Shown: positions 61,311-64,000 of the stretch, in pieces
Numbering within the stretch: the stretch's first letter is position 1
Layout: each line of letters opens with the position of its first letter
From: Vibrio atlanticus
GTDB lineage: Bacteria > Pseudomonadota > Gammaproteobacteria > Enterobacterales > Vibrionaceae
Direction: 5' to 3'
DNA: 64,000 nucleotides
Assembly: GCF_024347315.1 (NCBI RefSeq)
Contig: NZ_AP025461.1
Coordinates: 496,001 to 560,000, forward strand
Position numbers and translations under genes: made by a program
The notes under the pieces: model-generated
Told to the model about the DNA's origin: nothing
Databases searched by the model: none
The model's input: the letters and a program-made list of their open reading frames with translations, nothing else

Positions 61311-61640
61311 ATGGGAATTACTCTTACTGGCGGGTATCATCTTGAACGATTGAGTGACGATAGTATTCTGATGAAAATGAATCTATTCCAAGACTCATTT
61401 CTGATTAGAGTTGTTAACGATCAAAAATCAAAACATGTTCTGATTTTTAACGGGGAATATGGGAAAAGACAAGACCTTGAAGGAGTAATTTTCTGGGAGC
61501 ACCACCACTCAGAGGATTTTGTGCAATCTGTATCGTCTTCTATCGAAGAATTTATACCAAATCAAAGATGTGCTTTGGCGCTTAGTTATGTACTCGATGG
61601 CCTACTAAATGGAAATGAATTTAAAGAGATTAGACAGTGA
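61311..61640 (+). CDS. Orphan cassette gene 1, unknown
   Basis: A 109-aa soluble protein starting MGITLTGGYHLERLSDDSIL. Beta-rich N-terminus with no signal peptide, and a helical tail. AGGTGG precedes ATG 61311. Its stop overlaps the next start by 4 bases (GTGA), so the two are co-translated. I do not recognise it. AT-rich codons and lack of core context suggest acquisition. Could be a partner of the membrane protein next to it. Confidence 0.6.
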   Translation: MGITLTGGYHLERLSDDSILMKMNLFQDSFLIRVVNDQKSKHVLIFNGEYGKRQDLEGVIFWEHHHSEDFVQSVSSSIEEFIPNQRCALALSYVLDGLLNGNEFKEIRQ

Positions 61641-62233
61641 GCGATATTAGTGAAGCGAAGGAGGTAGCGTACTATTCAGAGAGCTTGTCTGCTTGGTACA
61701 CGACTAAGCTTGAAAAAGATAAACACCTTCTGTCACTATCATCCGCCGCAATAGCGCTATTGGTAACCTTGGCTACTACAGTTGGCATACATGATATCAA
61801 AGCTGGAGTTGCTTATTGTATCGCTCTTGTAGCGTTCTTAACCTGCATTGTTTGTGTCCTTGTGGTGTTAGACAAAAATGCGGAATACCTGAAATCTATC
61901 GTCACTCAATCGAAAAAAGTCAAAAACCAAAGTACTAAATTGGAGTGCCTAGATAAAATCAGCAGCGGGGCTTTCGTTATTGGTGTTGTATTCACTTTGC
62001 TCGTTGGCCTTTTTTCTGCTCTGGATTCATACGAAGTAAAAGGAAACGTTATGACCGATAAAAACAAAAATACTGAACAAACCACCTCTAACAAAATTGA
62101 AAACACAAGTAACCTAAAGATAAATAGCCTTGCAGGGGCGCATGAAATGGCTCCTAGCGCAGCATTGGATGAGTTAACATCAACAGACTCAACTCAGAGC
62201 GAAAGTGCTAAACTTGAGGAAGAGGGTGAGTAG
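61637..62233 (+). CDS. Orphan cassette gene 2, three-segment membrane protein
   Basis: A 198-aa protein from GTG 61637. An N-terminal charged helix (about 1-28), three hydrophobic segments (about 30-52, 57-80, 110-128) and a long Asn/Thr/Ser/Glu-rich hydrophilic tail (about 138-198). The compact membrane block with short soluble parts is seen in SLATT-like or other small effectors of conflict systems, but I see no motif to confirm that. Coupled to gene 1. Confidence 0.65.
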   Translation: MSDISEAKEVAYYSESLSAWYTTKLEKDKHLLSLSSAAIALLVTLATTVGIHDIKAGVAYCIALVAFLTCIVCVLVVLDKNAEYLKSIVTQSKKVKNQSTKLECLDKISSGAFVIGVVFTLLVGLFSALDSYEVKGNVMTDKNKNTEQTTSNKIENTSNLKINSLAGAHEMAPSAALDELTSTDSTQSESAKLEEEGE

Positions 62234-62594
62234 ACTTCTTAGACGTTGAAGTTTTGTAGTCATTGTAGAAGGTCAGGTAAATTAGTCAGGATATAATCCG
62301 CATGTTCTCATAGCATAACATGACCAGAACTGGTTAATGAAGGCAAGTGACTTTTCTCAAGTTGAAGGCGTCTTTTAGGATACTTGGACTGATTCGATTA
62401 GTTTCGGTTTCACAAAGTGCCCTAAGAAGCTTTTGTCCAACTATGAGTTAACCTTTACGGCTCATTCATTTTACGGCTCATTCATCCAATATTAACCGTT
62501 TTACTCAGTACAGATGTGGTGTTGGAAGATGGGAACGACAACGACCTAACCACGCTCTAAGCGTCGTTAAGTCGCTATTAGTTGAGGTCAGGGA
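62234..62594. other. Spacer with a 17-bp duplicated word
   Basis: About 360 bases before the convergent 3' end of the nucleotidase gene. TTTACGGCTCATTCAT is repeated nearly in tandem around 62453-62486. No gene seen. Confidence 0.6.
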
Positions 62595-64000
62595 TTAATT
62601 GAGCGCTTCAATCAGAGTGATTTCGCGTTTGATTTGTTTGCTCTCTTGCTCAGTCGCCTGCGCCAGTTTCTTTTCGCGTGTGGTTATGGCTGTTTGTTTG
62701 GCTTCGTCAGATTTGAACATCAGTTCTTTTACGTTGATAGAAGCGATGTTTGTGTAGCGGCCATCGTCACTGGTCGGGATTGATATGGTTTCATCATTAA
62801 TCAATGACTTCACTATCTCTCGTTGTTCATTGTAACGGCTCTCTAAACCAGAAAGTGCCCATCGCTGCTGAGTTTTACCTTCATACTGACCGTTCTTTTC
62901 TTCTTTGAGATACTTGATGGTCATATTACGGATTGTGCCTGCTTCTTCTCCATACTCTGCTTCCGTATCAAAGAGTACAGGGAACGATTCACCTTCTAGC
63001 ACGCCGCCTTTCTTGGTTAGATGACCCATTCGATAGCTATTCATACCAATACGGATTTCTGTTTGATCAGTAACCGGTGTGCCATCTGCAAACGCGAGGT
63101 TGGTGATGCGTGTACCTGCAGGCTGAGTGAGGTCGATGGTATAAGTCACGCCCGCGAAGAAGTCATTGGTTGAGTATTTTGATGCTCTACGGTCAGGGTT
63201 AAAGCTGTAGGTTACATCACCGGGTTGCACTGAGTTGAAGTAGCCCGCAGACCATTCCATGTAGGTTCTTAGCTCTTTGCCTGTCATCTGGTAGACAGTG
63301 ATTTCGCCACCTGCGTATTGGTAGTTGTACGCGATGTCTTTGGCTTTGATTGGGCCAACATCGAGCTCTGCATTGTTGTTGTCTATTTGAAGTGCGATGA
63401 CATTGGCTTTGGGTACATAGAAGAAGCTCGCTTCTTGGTATAGCGCACTGATGCCTGTGTCTTGAACGTGGACTTGAGGGATGCCGCGGATTTCGTTTTC
63501 TGGGACTAAATCAACGCCGGTAAGCTGAGCGACAGGTCGATTCGCCATTTCTCTGAGTTGTTTGTGATAAGGCTGGTATAACTCGTCCATATTTTCATCA
63601 GAGTCGATACCTTTAATTTTATAGGTGAAACTGTCTTTGTTGACGAGAGTGAATGTGCCATCGCGTTCTTCAAATTGAAGATCAATACGAGATAAGGCGC
63701 GGCCATATTTGTCGGGTTCAGTAATGATAACGCCATTCACAACGGCTTTATCAATGCGAGTGTGCATGTGACCAGCGACGATGGCATCAAGCTCTGGGTT
63801 TGCATTGGCAATGTCGGTGACACCGGTGTCAGCAATGTCATTCTCGTTTTCAATCCCCATATGGGCAACCAATACGATGGCATCCACTTGATCATCAATC
63901 TCTTTGACGATTTTTTTCACTTCCAAGGTTGGGTTAGTGAAAGTGACGCCTTCTAAACGGTTGGTGCCTTGCGCAAAGACCTCCGTCATTGGGGTATCCA
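62595..64000 (-). CDS. 5'-nucleotidase/UshA-family metallophosphatase (N-terminus outside window)
   Basis: The 3' part (about 467 codons) of a bifunctional metallophosphatase/5'-nucleotidase. Translation in frame continues past Met 63989 to the window edge (DTPMTEVF), so the start lies outside. Visible are metal-ligand motifs VAHMGIE and IVAGHMHTRID, which close the metallophosphatase domain, then a 5'-nucleotidase C-terminal domain (about 170-385). The last 70 residues are charged and helical (SDEAKQTAITTREKKLAQ), longer than in E. coli UshA as I recall it. Probably periplasmic, hydrolysing nucleotides. Confidence 0.88.
   Translation of the reverse strand, partial: DTPMTEVFAQGTNRLEGVTFTNPTLEVKKIVKEIDDQVDAIVLVAHMGIENENDIADTGVTDIANANPELDAIVAGHMHTRIDKAVVNGVIITEPDKYGRALSRIDLQFEERDGTFTLVNKDSFTYKIKGIDSDENMDELYQPYHKQLREMANRPVAQLTGVDLVPENEIRGIPQVHVQDTGISALYQEASFFYVPKANVIALQIDNNNAELDVGPIKAKDIAYNYQYAGGEITVYQMTGKELRTYMEWSAGYFNSVQPGDVTYSFNPDRRASKYSTNDFFAGVTYTIDLTQPAGTRITNLAFADGTPVTDQTEIRIGMNSYRMGHLTKKGGVLEGESFPVLFDTEAEYGEEAGTIRNMTIKYLKEEKNGQYEGKTQQRWALSGLESRYNEQREIVKSLINDETISIPTSDDGRYTNIASINVKELMFKSDEAKQTAITTREKKLAQATEQESKQIKREITLIEALN

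Noticed and set aside
62061..62233. Signal of a secreted toxin in the Ser/Thr-rich tail of the cassette protein
   Set aside because: The tail has low complexity but no secretion motif or catalytic residue; only disorder can be stated.

Overview
The window looks like part of the second chromosome of a marine Vibrio, most like the Splendidus clade. The basis is gene content and order (malT-malPQ-glgB, deoD, a LysM L,D-transpeptidase beside an Lpp-like lipoprotein, tlh next to lipase and foldase, pstSCAB followed by a GGDEF protein, a Bat/MoxR operon, malK divergent from malEFG), moderate GC and AT-rich spacers. The genus call is inference from remembered Vibrio chromosome II organisation; no database was used. 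Apart from short orphan reading frames near 61-62 kb, this is mostly core Vibrio material. No rRNA, tRNA, CRISPR array, intact insertion sequence or prophage was seen.

Layout: 1-8.8 kb is maltodextrin and glycogen metabolism: malT (cut by the window edge), malP, malQ and glgB, with MalT boxes and CRP-like sites upstream of malP. 8.9-12.0 kb is a three-gene ECF vitamin-type transporter. 12.3-13.8 kb is yibI-yibH. 14.1-15.0 kb is a DMT exporter. 15.1-18.1 kb is an overlapping pair of TPR signalling proteins, one with an intact GGDEF domain and one with a decayed one. 18.3-19.8 kb is a zinc-ribbon/HTH protein of unknown role. 19.9-24.0 kb holds deoD, an ErfK-type L,D-transpeptidase, a Lpp-like lipoprotein and a DEAD-box helicase. 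24.2-27.8 kb is an extracellular lipid-degrading locus: thermolabile hemolysin/phospholipase, triacylglycerol lipase and lipase foldase. 28.0-29.6 kb is a chemoreceptor. 30.1-33.7 kb is pstSCAB behind Pho-box-like repeats, then a GAF/GGDEF protein to 36.2 kb. 36.3-43.3 kb is a six-gene MoxR-DUF58-DUF4381-BatA-BatBC-BatD operon. 43.8-45.7 kb is a second chemoreceptor. 46.5-52.0 kb is malK divergent from malEFG. 52.6-56.3 kb has small or single genes, a hotdog thioesterase and a DMT exporter divergent from an AraC regulator. 56.3-60.7 kb is an ABC transporter with an AttH-type lipoprotein. 61.3-62.2 kb is a two-gene orphan cassette with a membrane protein. 62.6-64.0 kb is a 5'-nucleotidase family enzyme cut by the window edge.

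How the genes fit together: both mal blocks carry matching MalT-like motifs, so MalT at one end probably controls uptake (MalEFGK) and breakdown (MalP, MalQ) of maltodextrins, with GlgB linking to glycogen. The L,D-transpeptidase and the Lys-ended lipoprotein are likely enzyme and substrate for tethering the outer membrane to the wall. Lipase and foldase are an obligate pair.

The most unusual points are a nine-C run inside malT, a hemolysin with Gly in place of the catalytic Asp, the active/decayed GGDEF pair, a length-prone polyglutamine tract in BatBC, a set of unrelated short tandem arrays close to gene ends, a structured malP-malQ spacer, and the orphan cassette at 61.3 kb. I found no clearly new multi-gene system. 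The cassette and the duplicated zinc-ribbon protein are the best candidates for unknown function.
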